NCBI GenBank assembly: GCA_038373865.1
Contig: JAXGGA010005139.1
Location: 1 to 64,000 of the forward strand
Reading direction: 5' to 3'
Length of the DNA stretch: 64,000 nucleotides
From: Uloborus plumipes
Lineage: Eukaryota; Arthropoda; Arachnida; Araneae; Uloboridae
Under the pieces are notes generated by a model that was not told where the DNA came from, did no database searches, and saw only the letters and a list, made by a program, of their open reading frames with translations. The position numbers and the translations under genes were made by a program. Of the stretch, positions 1 to 11,882 are shown piece after piece. Numbering within the stretch: position 1 is the first letter of the stretch; the number at the start of each line of letters is the position of its first letter.

Positions 1-1710
1 AAAATTCTCAATTTTTGGATTTTTATCTCTATTATTTTTTCATTTATGAGACTTTGAACTTTGGAAAAACCCTCGTTTTTCCATGGATAAGGGTACATAA
101 AAGGGACCATAACTCGGCACCAAATATAGATAGAACGATTTGGTAAATGGCATTTGAAAGTACGTTAGTTGCCGCTTAATTTGATATGCAACATGACTAA
201 TTTGATAAAAATTTTCTTTTTCAAAAAATGAAATTTAAATTTCAAATTTAAATTTCTCGAAAAACATAATTAATTTTTTTGAAAAAATTCTCAAAAATTT
301 TTGTGTATTTCATCTATGTTTGTACAAATTTTTAGATTGGGATCTCAATGGGATCATATTTTTTTGAATTTTTGAATAAAACTGTATAGGAAAAAAATGA
401 TATTTTTTAGATTATATTTATTTAAATACCAAGTTCTCTTGCTCGTGATGGTCTAAAAAGTAGTGAACAAACATGAATATGTTTAAAGTGAACTAGCATG
501 AGCTTATAGATTTGTCAGGTTCACCCCCCTCCCTCTTCCTCCACCGCACAACCACTCTTTTTTAATTCAAAACTGTTCAAAATGTTAAAAAAAAACCTCT
601 TTGATACAAAATGAATACTAAACTTTTTTAAAGTTGGTAAATGAGTTTCCTTATAACTAGACGAAGTATCCCCCTCCTCCACCCAAATATACCATTAACG
701 CTGTACTATTATGACGTCTAACCTGGGGATTGAATTGACTATTATTTTTACTCTAGGTAAGTGAGCTAACATTAACTTGTAGTTTGGTTAGCTCCCCCTC
801 CCTTCCTTCCTGACCCAACCATTTTCCCCCCAAACTGTTTAAAATGCTAAAAAAAAGCTTCTTTGATACAAAATGAACAGTAAACTTGTTTAAAGTTGAT
901 AAATGGGCTTCCTTATAACAAGGCAAAGTACAACCCTTCCCCCACCCAAATATACCATTAACGCTATACTAATATGACGTCTCACCTGGGGATTGATTTG
1001 AGGATTATTTTCCCCCTATGTATATATTGTTTTTCAGACGAAGTGTTTCGTTTTCAATCCGAACTTCACAAAGTGTACTTCCATTCAAAATCTGAATTTA
1101 AACTTATGGTTCATTTCATCCCCTCCCCCAGCACCAATCTTCAATTTTGAAGGGAGGGAATAAATGGGTCGCCCCAAGATCATAGCAAACAGCAAAATAG
1201 CCACTGTTTCCCCTTGTTCTCATAATGTTTTCCCATTATTTTTACACAAAACTGAAAAGAAATTAAAGTGTCACGTTATATGTCAGACCCCATCACTGCC
1301 TTTCTTTTCTCTTATTGGACAAAGCTCATGAGCTAATAGGAAAGAGTAACAAACAGAACAAACTGAAACACTACCAGACATCAGTAGAGACTAAGGCTTT
1401 GAAATGGGGCTAGGCGGGATGATAAAAAAATAGAAGTTTGGAGTGGAAAGGTAGGGTAAGGGGGGGGGAGCAATCTGTAAAGAAGTTAAACAACATGTGA
1501 GGTTGTGCTCAAAAAAGCAGTGTTTGTTTAATATGTACATATATAGATATATCTTGCTGCATTACTTTCCTTTACAACAAAATGAAAAAGAACACAAACA
1601 ATTAAGTAAAAGCTGCACACTAGATAATGTGGGAAGATAGTTATGGGGACACAGACATATGGTCTGATATTTTAATTTGCTTTCAGTTTTGTGCGAAAAG
1701 AATAGAAAAA

Positions 1711-2510
1711 ATCTGGTATGGACCCCACACTACTTCCTTTTACGTGTAAATTTCTTAGTAGTTGCCTTAAGTGTTAAAAAAAGTGCTTGGAGTGAGTAAG
1801 GTAACAATTCAAATATTTACTCCCCTAATCTGCCACGAAACAAAGCAAAAAAATATTTTACAATGGTTAATTTTCTAAATACTGCCGATTTTAATATCAT
1901 TCAGTGAATTTTTCGCAAAATATCGCCAATAGCGCCAAGTTGAACCCAAATTCAAAAAAATAATTTTTTCGCCAAATTTGTCGCCAACTTGGCGATATAT
2001 CGCCAAGTTGGCGTCAAACACTTGGCGACCAAAAGCTTGGCGGCATGTCGCCAAGTAGTGGCGTCAGTTCATATCACTTGAGTCTGTATTGAAATTAACA
2101 TTGATTTACCCCAAAAAAGGGGTAAAAGACCCCTTTGGGAACATTCGAATGCAATCACAAAGGGAGGTGCACAGCTAGACCCCCCTCAGAGCCTACATAC
2201 CAAGCTAGAAGTTTCTACGGCATATAGTTTTTGAGTTATGCGAGCCACATACGCACATACATCCGCACATACATCCGCACATACGTACATACAGACGTCA
2301 CTAGAAAACTCGTCGTAATTTACTCGGGGGTGGTCGAAATTGATTTTTCGGCTGTATGTATGTTGTTAGGTACATATGCACGTGCTGACAGGTCGAAAAA
2401 ACCACGCGACATTCATTCAGGGGTGAGCAAAGTCGAAATTTAGACCGAAATTTGAGTGAAATTTTTTTCGTGATCACAATACTTCCTTTACTACGTAAAA
2501 GGAAGTAAAA
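1711..2510 (+). mobile_element. ACTTCC-family element, copy 1
   Basis: Starts CTGGTATGGACCCCACACTA then CTTCCTTTTACGTG, and ends with the related inverse CTACGTAAAAGGAAGT. Inside are many TTGGCGA/TCGCCAA palindromes (1918-2056) and a CATACRCACATAC simple repeat (2245-2295). At least four other copies in the window share both ends, which supports the boundaries. No transposase; the short ORFs are repeat translations. Confidence 0.8.
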
Positions 2511-2711
2511 ACGATGAGAACAAGGCGAAACAGTGCTATTTTGCTGTTTGCTATGATATTGGGGAGACCCATTTATTTCCTCCCTTCTAAATTGAAGATT
2601 GGTGCTGGAGTAGAAGATGAAATGAATCATAAAGTTAAATTTCAGATATTGAATGGAAGTACACTTTGAAGTTCGGATCGAAAAGAAACACTTCGTCTGA
2701 AAAACAATATA

Positions 2712-3362
2712 CAGGGTGTCCACTCCAATCGTGGACCAATAGCTAATTTCTAAACCGTTAGAGATAAGCATATAGTTCATTTAGGAAAAAATCTCTAAAT
2801 TACGAAAGGAATTTTGGGTCTATTCAATGTTTTTCAAAAAATCAAATTTTGAAAGAGTTACGAAATTTAAATTTTTATACAGCCCCCCAGTCCTATCAAT
2901 CATATTTAGTAAAACATTCTTGACACTGTAACGTTTAAAACTAAAAAAAAATCACTCTTCTACCACAAAAATTGACCGAGTTATGACGTTTTGAAAAATT
3001 AAGATTTTGCATTGTTTCATGACGTCATCGAGAGATCGCTTAAGGGACCGTATGCGAAATCCTTCAAAATCTTGATTTTTCAAAACGTCATAACTCGGTC
3101 AATTTTTGTGGTAGAAGAGTGATTTTTTTTTAGTTTTAAACGTTACAGTGTCAAGAATGTTTTACTAAATATGATTGATAGGACTGGGGGGCTGTATAAA
3201 AATTTAAATTTCGTAACTCTTTCAAAATTTGATTTTTTGAAAAACATTGAATGGACCCAAAATTCCTTTCGTAATTTGGAGATTTTTTCCTAAATAAACT
3301 ACATGCTTATCTCTAACGGTTTAGAAATTAGCTATTGGTCCACGATTGGAGTGGACACCCTG
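2712..3362. mobile_element. Fold-back MITE with CAGGGTGTCC ends
   Basis: Two arms of about 300 bp (2712-3014 and 3068-3362) are near-perfect inverse copies around a ~53-bp loop. Terminal inverted repeat CAGGGTGTCCACTCCAATCG. It is flanked by TATA on both sides, and the uninterrupted site survives in the opposite arm of the outer fold-back (near 1020), so the insertion is directly visible. Confidence 0.85.
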
Positions 3363-4429
3363 TATATACCTAGGTTTGAAAATAATCCTCAACTCAATCC
3401 CCAGGTTAGACGTCATATTAGTATAGTGTGAATGGTATATTTGGGTGGGGAGGGGGATACTTCGTCTAGTTATAAGGAAACCCATTTCCCCACTTTAAAT
3501 AAGTTTACTATTCATTTTGTATCAAAGAGTTTTTTGTTTTTTTTTTAAACATTTTGAACAGTTTTGAATTAAAAAAGAGTGGTTGTGCGGGGAGAAAGGG
3601 GTAGGGGGTGAACCTGACAAATCTATAAGCTCATGCCAGCTCACTTTAAACATATTCATGTTTGTTTACTACTTTTTAGACCATCACGAGCAAGAGAACT
3701 TAGTATTTAAATAAATAGAATCTAAAAAATATCATTTTTTTCCTATACAGTTTTATTCAAAAATTCAAAAAAATATGATCCCATTGAGATCCCAATCTAA
3801 AAATTTGTACAAACATAGATGAAATACACAAGAATTTTTGAGAATTTTTTCAAAAAAATTAATTATACGTTTTTTGAGAAATTTAAATTTGAAATTTAAA
3901 TTTCATTTTTTGAAAAAGAAAATTTTTATCAAATTAGTCATGTTGCATATCAGATTAAGCGGCAACTAACGTACTTTAAAATGCCTTTTACCAAATTGTT
4001 CTATCTATATTTGGTGCCGAGTTATGGTCCCTTTTATGTACCCTTATCCATGGAAAAACGAGGGTTTTTCCAAAGTTCAAAGTCTCATAAATGAAAAAAT
4101 AATAGAGATAAAAATCCAAAAATTGAGACTTTTGATTACCTCAAGGGGTACAATTGATGAGCCAAATGTGAAAGAAATACAAAAATGTAAGGTAAAATTT
4201 TTCTCAGATTTTGTATCACTTGACGTGGAATGACCCATATATTGTTTTAAACTACATGGTCAAGTGTACCATATGATCGGGAACTTGCAACCTCCGGCAG
4301 GGACTACAACAACTTACGCTGGACTTTTCTTTATAGATTTCGACACTGCGCTGCAACTTCGGGCAGATAATGAAGCCAATAAAAATTGTCGTATTAAATT
4401 TTAAGTTTAGAGTTTTTTTTTTTTTTTTT

Positions 4430-4454
4430 GCGGAATTCCGCACGGGTCACCTAG
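4430..4454 (+). mobile_element. Helitron 3' terminus
   Basis: Hairpin GCGGAATTCCGC, then ACGGGTCAC and terminal CTAG, followed by T. This is the Helitron 3' signature (short GC hairpin ~10 nt before CTRG, inserted before T). The 5' end is not recognised and may lie left of the window; 4129-4429 is probably the Helitron's subterminal body. Confidence 0.65.
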
Positions 4455-6421
4455 TATTCTCTTGATTATCTAACACTAAAAATTATGTCAAACATATCTT
4501 TTTGCACTTAAAGCTGATTTCTGAAAGCAAAATATACCCCTCTCATCAGATAAAATAGACACGTAAAAAGTAAATAAACGAGTCAATAAAGTTTTGTCGC
4601 ACCTTTAAAAGAATGTAACTGCTATAGTTCTTCCGTAGAAAAATTCCACAATCGTTTTCAAAAGAAAAAAAAATAAATAAATAAAATAAAAGTACAAAGA
4701 ACTTCAAAACACATTTTATCAAAGAAAGAAAAAAAAACTCGTTCGTTAATAAAATGTCTTGAATTTCATTTTTAATCCGTTGCCAGTTGTTAAATATAAA
4801 TAAGGAATAAAATGCTCTCGTGAATGAAAAATTTTTGTTAACAAAAAAAATCGTCTGATAAAAAAAAAAATAATAGTAAATTAAACAAAACAAATAAATA
4901 AATAAACAAAAAATCGTCTGCCCAGTCAGTCATTTTTTCTGAGCCTGCATTTCCGCCATGTTTGCGGAGTCGGAGTCGGAATCAGAGTCCTCACAGAAGA
5001 TTATTCAAAAAAGTACTTTACAATACATTATTTATCAAAACCATTTTCTTACAAAGTTAGTTTGAAGGAAATCCGCCTTGAAGTTCAGAATCAACATTCA
5101 ATTTAAATTTCTCCGTAGGCGCTCATGTTAAAATGTTTTCTGAACGGTTCATCATTGAACGAAAAATGGTTCAAATTGAAAAGTGAAATATAGGAATGAG
5201 CCTCTCCGAGATCTTTCGAACAAAAAAAAGTTTATTCAATTCGGACGGTTCACTTAAAAGTTACTAGGTGGGGAAAGGTTGTTTGAACAGTTCAATGTTG
5301 AACAAAAAAAATGTTCAAACTGAAAATTTAAATACGGTAATGAAGCATCCTTGCTGAGATCTTTTGAACAAAAAAAAGTTTGTTTAAATCGGACTGTTCA
5401 TTTAAAAGTTATTAGGTGTGAGAGCTTGTTTGAACGGTTCAATGTTGAACGAAAAATTGTTCAAATCGGAAATTTAAAAACGGGGATGAAGTATCCTTGC
5501 CGAGATCTTTCGAACAAAAAAAATTTGTTTAAATCGGACGGTTCACTCAAAAGTTATTAGGGGTGAGAGCTTGTTTGAACGGTTCAATGTTGAACGAAAA
5601 ATTGTTCAAATCGGAAATTTAAAAACGGGAATAAAGTATTCTTGATAAGATCTTTCGAACAAAAAAAAACTTTATTCAATTCGGACGGTTCACTTAAAAG
5701 TTATTAGGTGGGGAAAGGTTGCTTGAACGGTTCAATGTTGAACGAAAAATTGTTCAAATCGGAAATTTAAATACGGTAATGAAGTATCCTTGCCGAGATC
5801 TTTCGAACAAAAAAAAGTTTGTTTAAATCGGACTGTTCACTCAAAAGTTATTAGGGGTAACAGCTTGTTTGAACGGTTCAATGTTGAACGAAAAATTATT
5901 CAAATCGAAAATGTAGATACGGGAATGAACTATCCTTGAAAAGACCTTTCGAACAAAAAAAAGTTTGTTCAAATCGGACTGTTCATTCAAAAGTTAGTAT
6001 CGCGGGACCGGTTGTTTGAACGACTCAAAGTTGAACCAAAAATTGTTCAAATCGAAAAATCAAATATGGGAATGAGCTGTACTCGCCGAGATCTTTCCAA
6101 CAAAAAAAAGTTTGTCCAAATCGGAATGTTCATTCAAAAGTTATTAGGGGGGGACAGACAGACCGACCGACCGACCGACCGACAGACCGACCGACACACA
6201 AATTCCCCATCTCAATACCCTACTTTCAAATTTTTAATTTTTCGATATTTATTTCATTTTTTTGTTTCTTTTTGACTTTTTTTTACTTGGCGATATTTTT
6301 TGAACTTGGCGATATTTTTTGGACTTGGCGATATTTTTTGGACTTGGGGACATTTTTTAGATGCATTAAGCCAATTTTAATGCTTTTTTCGTCTCTTTTA
6401 TTTTTAACGGGAAAGTAGGCT
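4455..6421 (-). mobile_element. Helentron/DINE-like element, copy 1 (inverted, truncated)
   Basis: Inverse copy of 9996-11855. The end at 6421 reads ACGGGAAAGTAGGCT. The other end is broken at the Helitron CTAG. The core has about seven ~146-bp tandem repeats (5155-6150), each with GGTTCAATGTTGAAC and a GATCTTTCGAACAAAA block, next to a GACC microsatellite (6153-6195). ORFs of 60-87 aa inside are read-through of the tandem repeats. Confidence 0.75.
5155..6150 (-). repeat. ~146-bp tandem repeat array
   Basis: The anchor AGATCTTTCGAACAAA or a close variant recurs near 5210, 5358, 5503, 5649, 5797, 5942 and 6090, a spacing of 145-148 bp. Units differ by scattered substitutions. It matches the arrays at 10265-11100 and 50870-51600. 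Confidence 0.9.
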
Positions 6422-7146
6422 AAAAAGACAATTCAAATTCTCATTAGCTGCAAAACATACTTGAAAACAAGACTCTCATTAGCACTTCCAGCTCTCTTTC
6501 CCAAATCAATTCAGGCTCAAGGCAAGCTACTTGTCCATTTGATCGGTGCCCCCTCCCCCATAAAACTTACACCACTCAGATTTTTACCCCCTAATCGCCG
6601 GGCCCCAAGTTTCCGACTAGGCTGAGATTGCTTCTCACCGCCCTGATTCAATTAAGAGGGTACTTTGTTGGTCCCCATTTATAAGCATTTGTAACCCTCG
6701 AGGGATTTTAATAACTAAACATGTCTTCAATCAACAAGGTCACACAAAAACAGATACGTTCACAGACCCTCTGCTTTGTTGGACGCTCACCAATCTTAGA
6801 CAAAAGTTATTTTATAAAAATTCCATTTACAAATGCTTAAAAGCCTTGAAAACTTTGTTAAATGTAGCTGTAAACCTTGAATTTTAAAGTTTCTAACACA
6901 AATGGGGGGGGGGGGTTGCATCAAGTTGTGCGAAACTCAGCTCCTTGATTAAAAAAAGTATTCTGCCTAATGCAAAAATCATATTCCAGCATTTTTTGTA
7001 GGGTATTTTCAAAAATAATTTTTTGTGACTCACATGTTTCATTTCTGACTATTCATTAAATGCCTAATTCAGTATTTTAGAAGTTACTTTGTAATTGAAT
7101 CGTTTATTTCGAAAAGGTAACATCTCTATTTTGATCTCCTCTGTCT
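6422..7146. other. Unassigned sequence in left arm of the 4.4-11.8 kb palindrome
   Basis: About 650 bp (6425-7078) have no partner in the right arm, so they are an insertion or a leftover there. I see C-rich and G-rich runs but no ORF or terminal repeats. 7079-7146 pairs again with about 9870-9940. Confidence 0.4.
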
Positions 7147-8219
7147 CTTTAGAACAGTGGTGGCCAACCCGCGGCACGCGTGCCACAGTGTGGCACGGCA
7201 GAGCAGCAGGAGTGGCACGCGAAGACTTGTAGAAAATTTTTAAAAATTGCGAGCATAATCCCAAAAATTAAGACTCTTATCCAGAAAAATACAACCATGA
7301 GCTGACATGTTTCATGAGGCTGACATACCCATTGCCAACATAATTGTCCTTATCGTTAGTTTTGAACATTCAAAAATTTATACAAAAATCTCAAAATTAC
7401 AATACGGGCAAAAAAAAAAAAAAAAACAAAAAAAAAAAAAAACAAAAAAAAAAAACGAAGTAATGATGTTTACTGGTTAATTTTTTTGTTTAAATTAACC
7501 CTTCACTGCACGGTGTGCCAGATCTGGCACAAACCAAATAAACCCTCATATATTCCTATGATTTTTAAATGCAGTTAAACTGAGCTTTGTGCCCCTTCTG
7601 GAACATTGCTATAACAGTTTAATGTGATTTTTATGCACTAGTTAGTTGTACTAGGGTAGGTATTACAGTTCTTGCTTTTGAAAGAAAGAGTGTCTGTATT
7701 TCCGTTAGAAGTGTGCTTAGTCATTATTTCCTTTGTTCTAAAAATGTTTAAATACACTTAGTGAAAAATTTGTTTATACCACTTATGGCACAAAACACAT
7801 TGTAGATTATTACACTTATCGGTATACAAAGCATATGCTATGTGCTTTGTGCCATATATAGAACAAACAATTAAAACATCATTTTTGGTGCACATTTTTA
7901 AGATTAATTTTTTTCTTCATTTTTCCTGAACTCAGGGCTATTTAAAAGGTAACAACTGATTTTTGTCATGAAAATATAAAAAATCGTGCAGTGAAGGGTT
8001 GATAATGCATACTTAATGCTTGAAAAAATTTCCGTAAATCATTAAATTTAAAAGATGTTTCAGTACTGATTGTATCGTGTTTGTACCACCATGCACCAAT
8101 TATGTGAGCTAGCTTTGTGTAAGTTTTGCGGCAAGAAAGAGAGCATTACATTTACGTTTTGAATTACTTGTCAGTACGTTATTCCAAAGTTTTGAGTTGT
8201 GTCACTTTTGTAGCTCATG

Positions 8220-8360
8220 AGCTATATTTGTGCGAAACACGAATGAAACTTTCGATGTTGTTGAAGAATTTCTGGATTTACGGCTAAATACGTTCAGCGC
8301 CAGGTGAGGAAATGTTTGAAGAAGTTAACTCTGTCACTAAGATAAAGAAACCACGAGAAT
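8220..8360 (+). pseudogene. hAT transposase fragment
   Basis: In one frame 8225-8284 reads AIFVRNTNETFDVVEEFLDL, the pattern A-I-F-I-R-x-x-D-E-N-F-x-V-x-E-E-L-L-D-L of hAT transposases related to ZBED5/GTF2IRD2-type proteins. After a frame break GEEMFEEVNSVTK follows. Stops and shifts abound around it, so no protein is made. Confidence 0.7.
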
Positions 8361-8949
8361 AGACAAATATCAGTGTTGGTGGCAGAAAAAGAGCGCCTTA
8401 ACTGTTTTTTTGCTGCATTGCTTGAAATTTATTTTGGAAGACAAATTTTTAAAGCTCATTGAATAGGGTCGAGTAATTTGTTAACCTTTTCCCAGGTGAA
8501 AGTTAAAAAAAAAAAAAAGTGAAGAGGCTGACAAGTTACTCCTTCATTGAAATGTGCGATAGCTATATAAAGAAAAAATACTCATGCTGTTTTAGAATTT
8601 GAGGGAATGTGTTTTAAAATATCTTGAAGGAATAAGGGAATGTTATTTACGAATGAAGATTAGCAATTAAATTCAGCTATTTCATACTTTATTGTCTGGC
8701 GCCTAAATAATTCAAATTTAAGATTTCAGGGCAAAAATTGTTTCCTAAACCCATATAGATCATACACATTCCTTTACAATGAAACTTCCAAACAATTTCT
8801 TTCTGTTGACTTCGAAGAAAAAAGATTAACACATTTCACATCAATACTGGAAGTAGCTACCCAAAGTTAATAATGTCCTCAGGATTGATAGTAAAAAATT
8901 TACATCTGTTTTGAAGTATGCATTCAGTAATATATAGGTTTGATGAGTT

Positions 8950-9201
8950 TTAAGATGACAAAAAATTACTGATGTTTTCAAATTCTTCGTCTATTTCTTT
9001 GCAAGACATTACTTGTTGTCTACCTAAAATCCAAACTAAAATTGCCGACATGTTGCGTCTTATAGCATTGGAAATCAAGTATAAAAGCCTACTTCCACTG
9101 CCAGTCATCCAAATTACATTGAATTTTGCAAATTTGTACCAACAACTTTTTTTTTTATTTACACGCTTTAGCTGTCTGGTGCTGTCGTAAATTTTGTTCA
9201 A
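8950..9201 (-). other. Unassigned open stretch inside the hAT element
   Basis: An 83-codon minus-strand stretch that overlaps a 72-codon plus-strand one. The hAT transposase remnant is on the plus strand, so neither is convincing as a gene. No motif recognised. Confidence 0.2.
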
Positions 9202-9995
9202 AAAATGTTTGTGAACAAATATATTTTTTAATGAATATAAAAAGAATTATAATAGTATTGAATGCTAAATGATAACCCTGATTTAACTTAAAACCCTGAT
9301 GCGTGTTAGCTTTTTCAAGAACTAATTCTAAAATTAATGACGGTGTAAAAGAGGGACCCATCACCCATCCATAAGCCATATTAAGTACTAACCGTTTAAT
9401 TTTTAGAATTTTTTTTTTGTTATTATTTGCTTATATTTTAAGCACAACCCTACTGACTGAACGTATAAAAGTTTTTTTTAACGCTATCTCTTATACTCGG
9501 ATTTTTTTCATTTGTTTTATCATTTTCACCCCTCAGACTGACGTGAAAAAATGTACTAGTTAATTGTACTAGCTAAAAATGTACTAGAAAATCACCGAGT
9601 CAGTCAGCAAATAATCTTTTTTAACTTTTTAAAAATTTTCAGCTTGTTGAAAAAATTGAAAGTGGCACGCCGAACTTTTTTCACCTAGATAGTGGCACTC
9701 TTCCCAAAAAGGTTGGCCACCCCTGCTTTAGAAAATTAAACAGCGCACAGTTATATTTTTGAATGTCATAATCAATGAAAAAATGCCTTTAGTTAAGTAC
9801 ACAATTACTGCAATAATTTACCAAATAACCAGTGATTATGACATTCAAAAATATAACCGTGCGCTGTTTAATTTTATAAAGAGACAGAGGAGATCAAAAT
9901 AGAGATGTTACCTTTTCGAAATAAACGATTCAATTGTTTCCTTTATTAATATGTTAAGCACGAGAAAAAATATTACCCTACCTGTATTCTTTTTT

Positions 9996-11855
9996 AGCCT
10001 ACTTTCCCGTTAAAAATAAAAGAGACGAAAAAAGCATTAAAATTAGCTTAATGCATCTAAAAAATGTCGCCAAGTCCAAAAAATATCGCCAAGTCCAAAA
10101 AATATCGCCAAGTTCAAAAAATATCGCCAAGTAAAAAAAAGTCAAAAAGAAACAAAAAAAATGAAATAAATATCGAAAAATTAAAAATTTGAAAGTAGGG
10201 TATTGAGATGGGGAATTTGTGCGTCGGTCGGTCTGTCGGTCGGTCGGTCGGTCTGTCTGTCCCCCCCTAATAACTTTTGAATGAACATTCCGATTTGGAC
10301 AAACTTTTTTTTGTTGGAAAGATCTCGGTGAGTACAGCTCATTCCCATATTTGATTTTTCGATTTGAACAATTTTTGGTTCAACTTTGAGCCGTTCAAAC
10401 AACCGGTCCCGCGATACTAACTTTTGAATGAACAGTCCGATTTGAACAAACTTTTTTTTGTTCGAAAGGTCTTTTCAAGGATACTTCATTCCCGTATCTA
10501 CATTTTCGATTTGAACAATTTTTCGTTCAACATTGAACCGTTCAAGCAACCTTTCCCCACCTAATAACTTTTAAGTGAACCGTCCGAATTGAATAAAGTT
10601 TTTTTTGTTCGAAAGATCTTATCAAGAATACTTTATTCCCGTTTTTAAATTTCCGATTTGAACAATTTTTCGTTCAACATTGAACCGTTCAAACAAGCTC
10701 TCACCCCTAATAACTTTTGAGTGAACCGTCCGATTTAAACAAACTTTTTTTTGTTCGAAAGATCTCGGCAAGGATACTTCATCCCCGTTTTTAAATTTCC
10801 GATTTGAACAATTTTTCGTTCAACATTGAACCGTTCAAACAAGCTCTCACACCTAATAACTTTTGAATGAACAGTCCGATTTAAACAAACTTTTTTTTGT
10901 TCAAAAGATCTCAGCAAGGATGCTTCATTACCGTATTTAAATTTTCAGTTTGAACATTTTTTTTGTTCAACATTGAACTGTTCAAACAACCTTTCCCCAC
11001 CTAATAACTTTTAAGTGAACCGTCCGAATTGAATAAACATTTTTTTGTTCGAAAGATCTCGGAGAGGCTCATTCCTATATTTCACTTTTCAATTTGAACC
11101 ATTTTTCGTTCAATGATGAACCGTTCAGAAAACATTTTAACATGAGCGCCTACGGAGAAATTTAAATTGAATGTTGATTCTGAACTTCAAGGCGGATTTC
11201 CTTCAAACTAACTTTGTAAGAAAATGGTTTTGATAAATAATGTATTGTAAAGTACTTTTTTGAATAATCTTCTGTGAGGACTCTGATTCCGACTCCGACT
11301 CCGCAAACGTGGCGGAAATGCAGTTTCAGAAAAAATGACTGACTGGGCAGACGATTTTTTGTATATTTATTTATTTGTTTTGTTTAATTTATTATTATTT
11401 TTTTTTACCAGACGATTTTTTTTGTTAACAAAAATTTTTCATTCACGAGAGCATTTTATTCCTTATTTATATTTAACAACTGGCAACGGATTAAAAATGA
11501 AATTCAAGACATTTTATTAACGAACGAGTTTTTTTTTCTTTCTTTGATAAAATGTGTTTTGAAGTTCTTTGTACTTTTATTTTATTTATTTTTTTTTTCT
11601 TTTGAAAACGATTGTGGAATTTTTCTACGGAAGAACTATAGCAGTTACATTCTTTTAAAGGTGCGACAAAACTTTATTGACTCGTTTATTTACTTTTTAC
11701 GTGTCTATTTTATCTGATGAGAGGGGTATATTTTGCTTTCAGAAATCAGCTTTAAGTGCAAAAAGATATGTTTGACATAATTTTTAGTTTTAAATAATCA
11801 AGAGAATATTGATCAGATGCTACAATGCCTATGTCGATGTACGGGAAAGTAGGCT
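9996..11855 (+). mobile_element. Helentron/DINE-like element, copy 2
   Basis: Starts TTTTT|AGCCTACTTTCCCGT and ends ACGGGAAAGTAGGCT, followed by a shared tail with the hairpin GTTCTTGACAGAAC (to about 11882). A GGTC microsatellite (10221-10262) and the ~146-bp tandem array (10265-11100) form the core. Short subterminal inverted repeats, tandem core and a hairpin after the 3' repeat are the design of DINE-1/HINE elements mobilised by Helentrons. No protein encoded. Confidence 0.7.
10265..11100 (+). repeat. ~146-bp tandem repeat array, second copy
   Basis: Inverse of the array at 5155-6150, about six units with the same GTTCGAAAGATCT and GTTCAACATTGAACC blocks. Each unit contains two palindromic patches. 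Confidence 0.9.
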
Positions 11856-11882
11856 CGTTTAGTTCTTGACAGAACTTCTTGT

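Larger units (their letters stand above)
1..4128. repeat. Long fold-back (inverted repeat), left end cut by the window
   Basis: Positions 1 to ~1232 pair with the reverse complement of ~2511-2711 plus 3363-4128; for example the starts of both arms share CTCAATTTTTGGATTTTTAT. The left arm carries an internal ~240-bp direct duplication (about 600-740 and 840-1010). The centre holds an ACTTCC-family element and the right arm is split by a smaller fold-back. No open reading frame of note. Confidence 0.85.
7155..9725 (+). mobile_element. hAT transposon, decayed
   Basis: Ends CAGTGGTGGCCAACC and GGTTGGCCACCCCTG are inverted repeats. They are flanked by identical 8-bp duplications CTTTAGAA (7147-7154, 9726-9733). 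The hAT superfamily makes 8-bp duplications and starts with CAG. The empty site (CTCTTTATAAAATTAAAC) is still present, inverted, near 9880 in the opposite arm, which proves insertion. Coding remnants are listed separately. Confidence 0.93.

Noticed and set aside
2231..2780. ORFs of 70 and 159 codons
   Set aside because: They translate the CATACGCACATAC simple repeat and the ACTTCC element; mirrored versions occur in every copy.
5155..6150. Possible CRISPR-like array of regular repeats
   Set aside because: Units are ~146 bp, contiguous with no unique spacers, in a eukaryotic transposon; it is a minisatellite.
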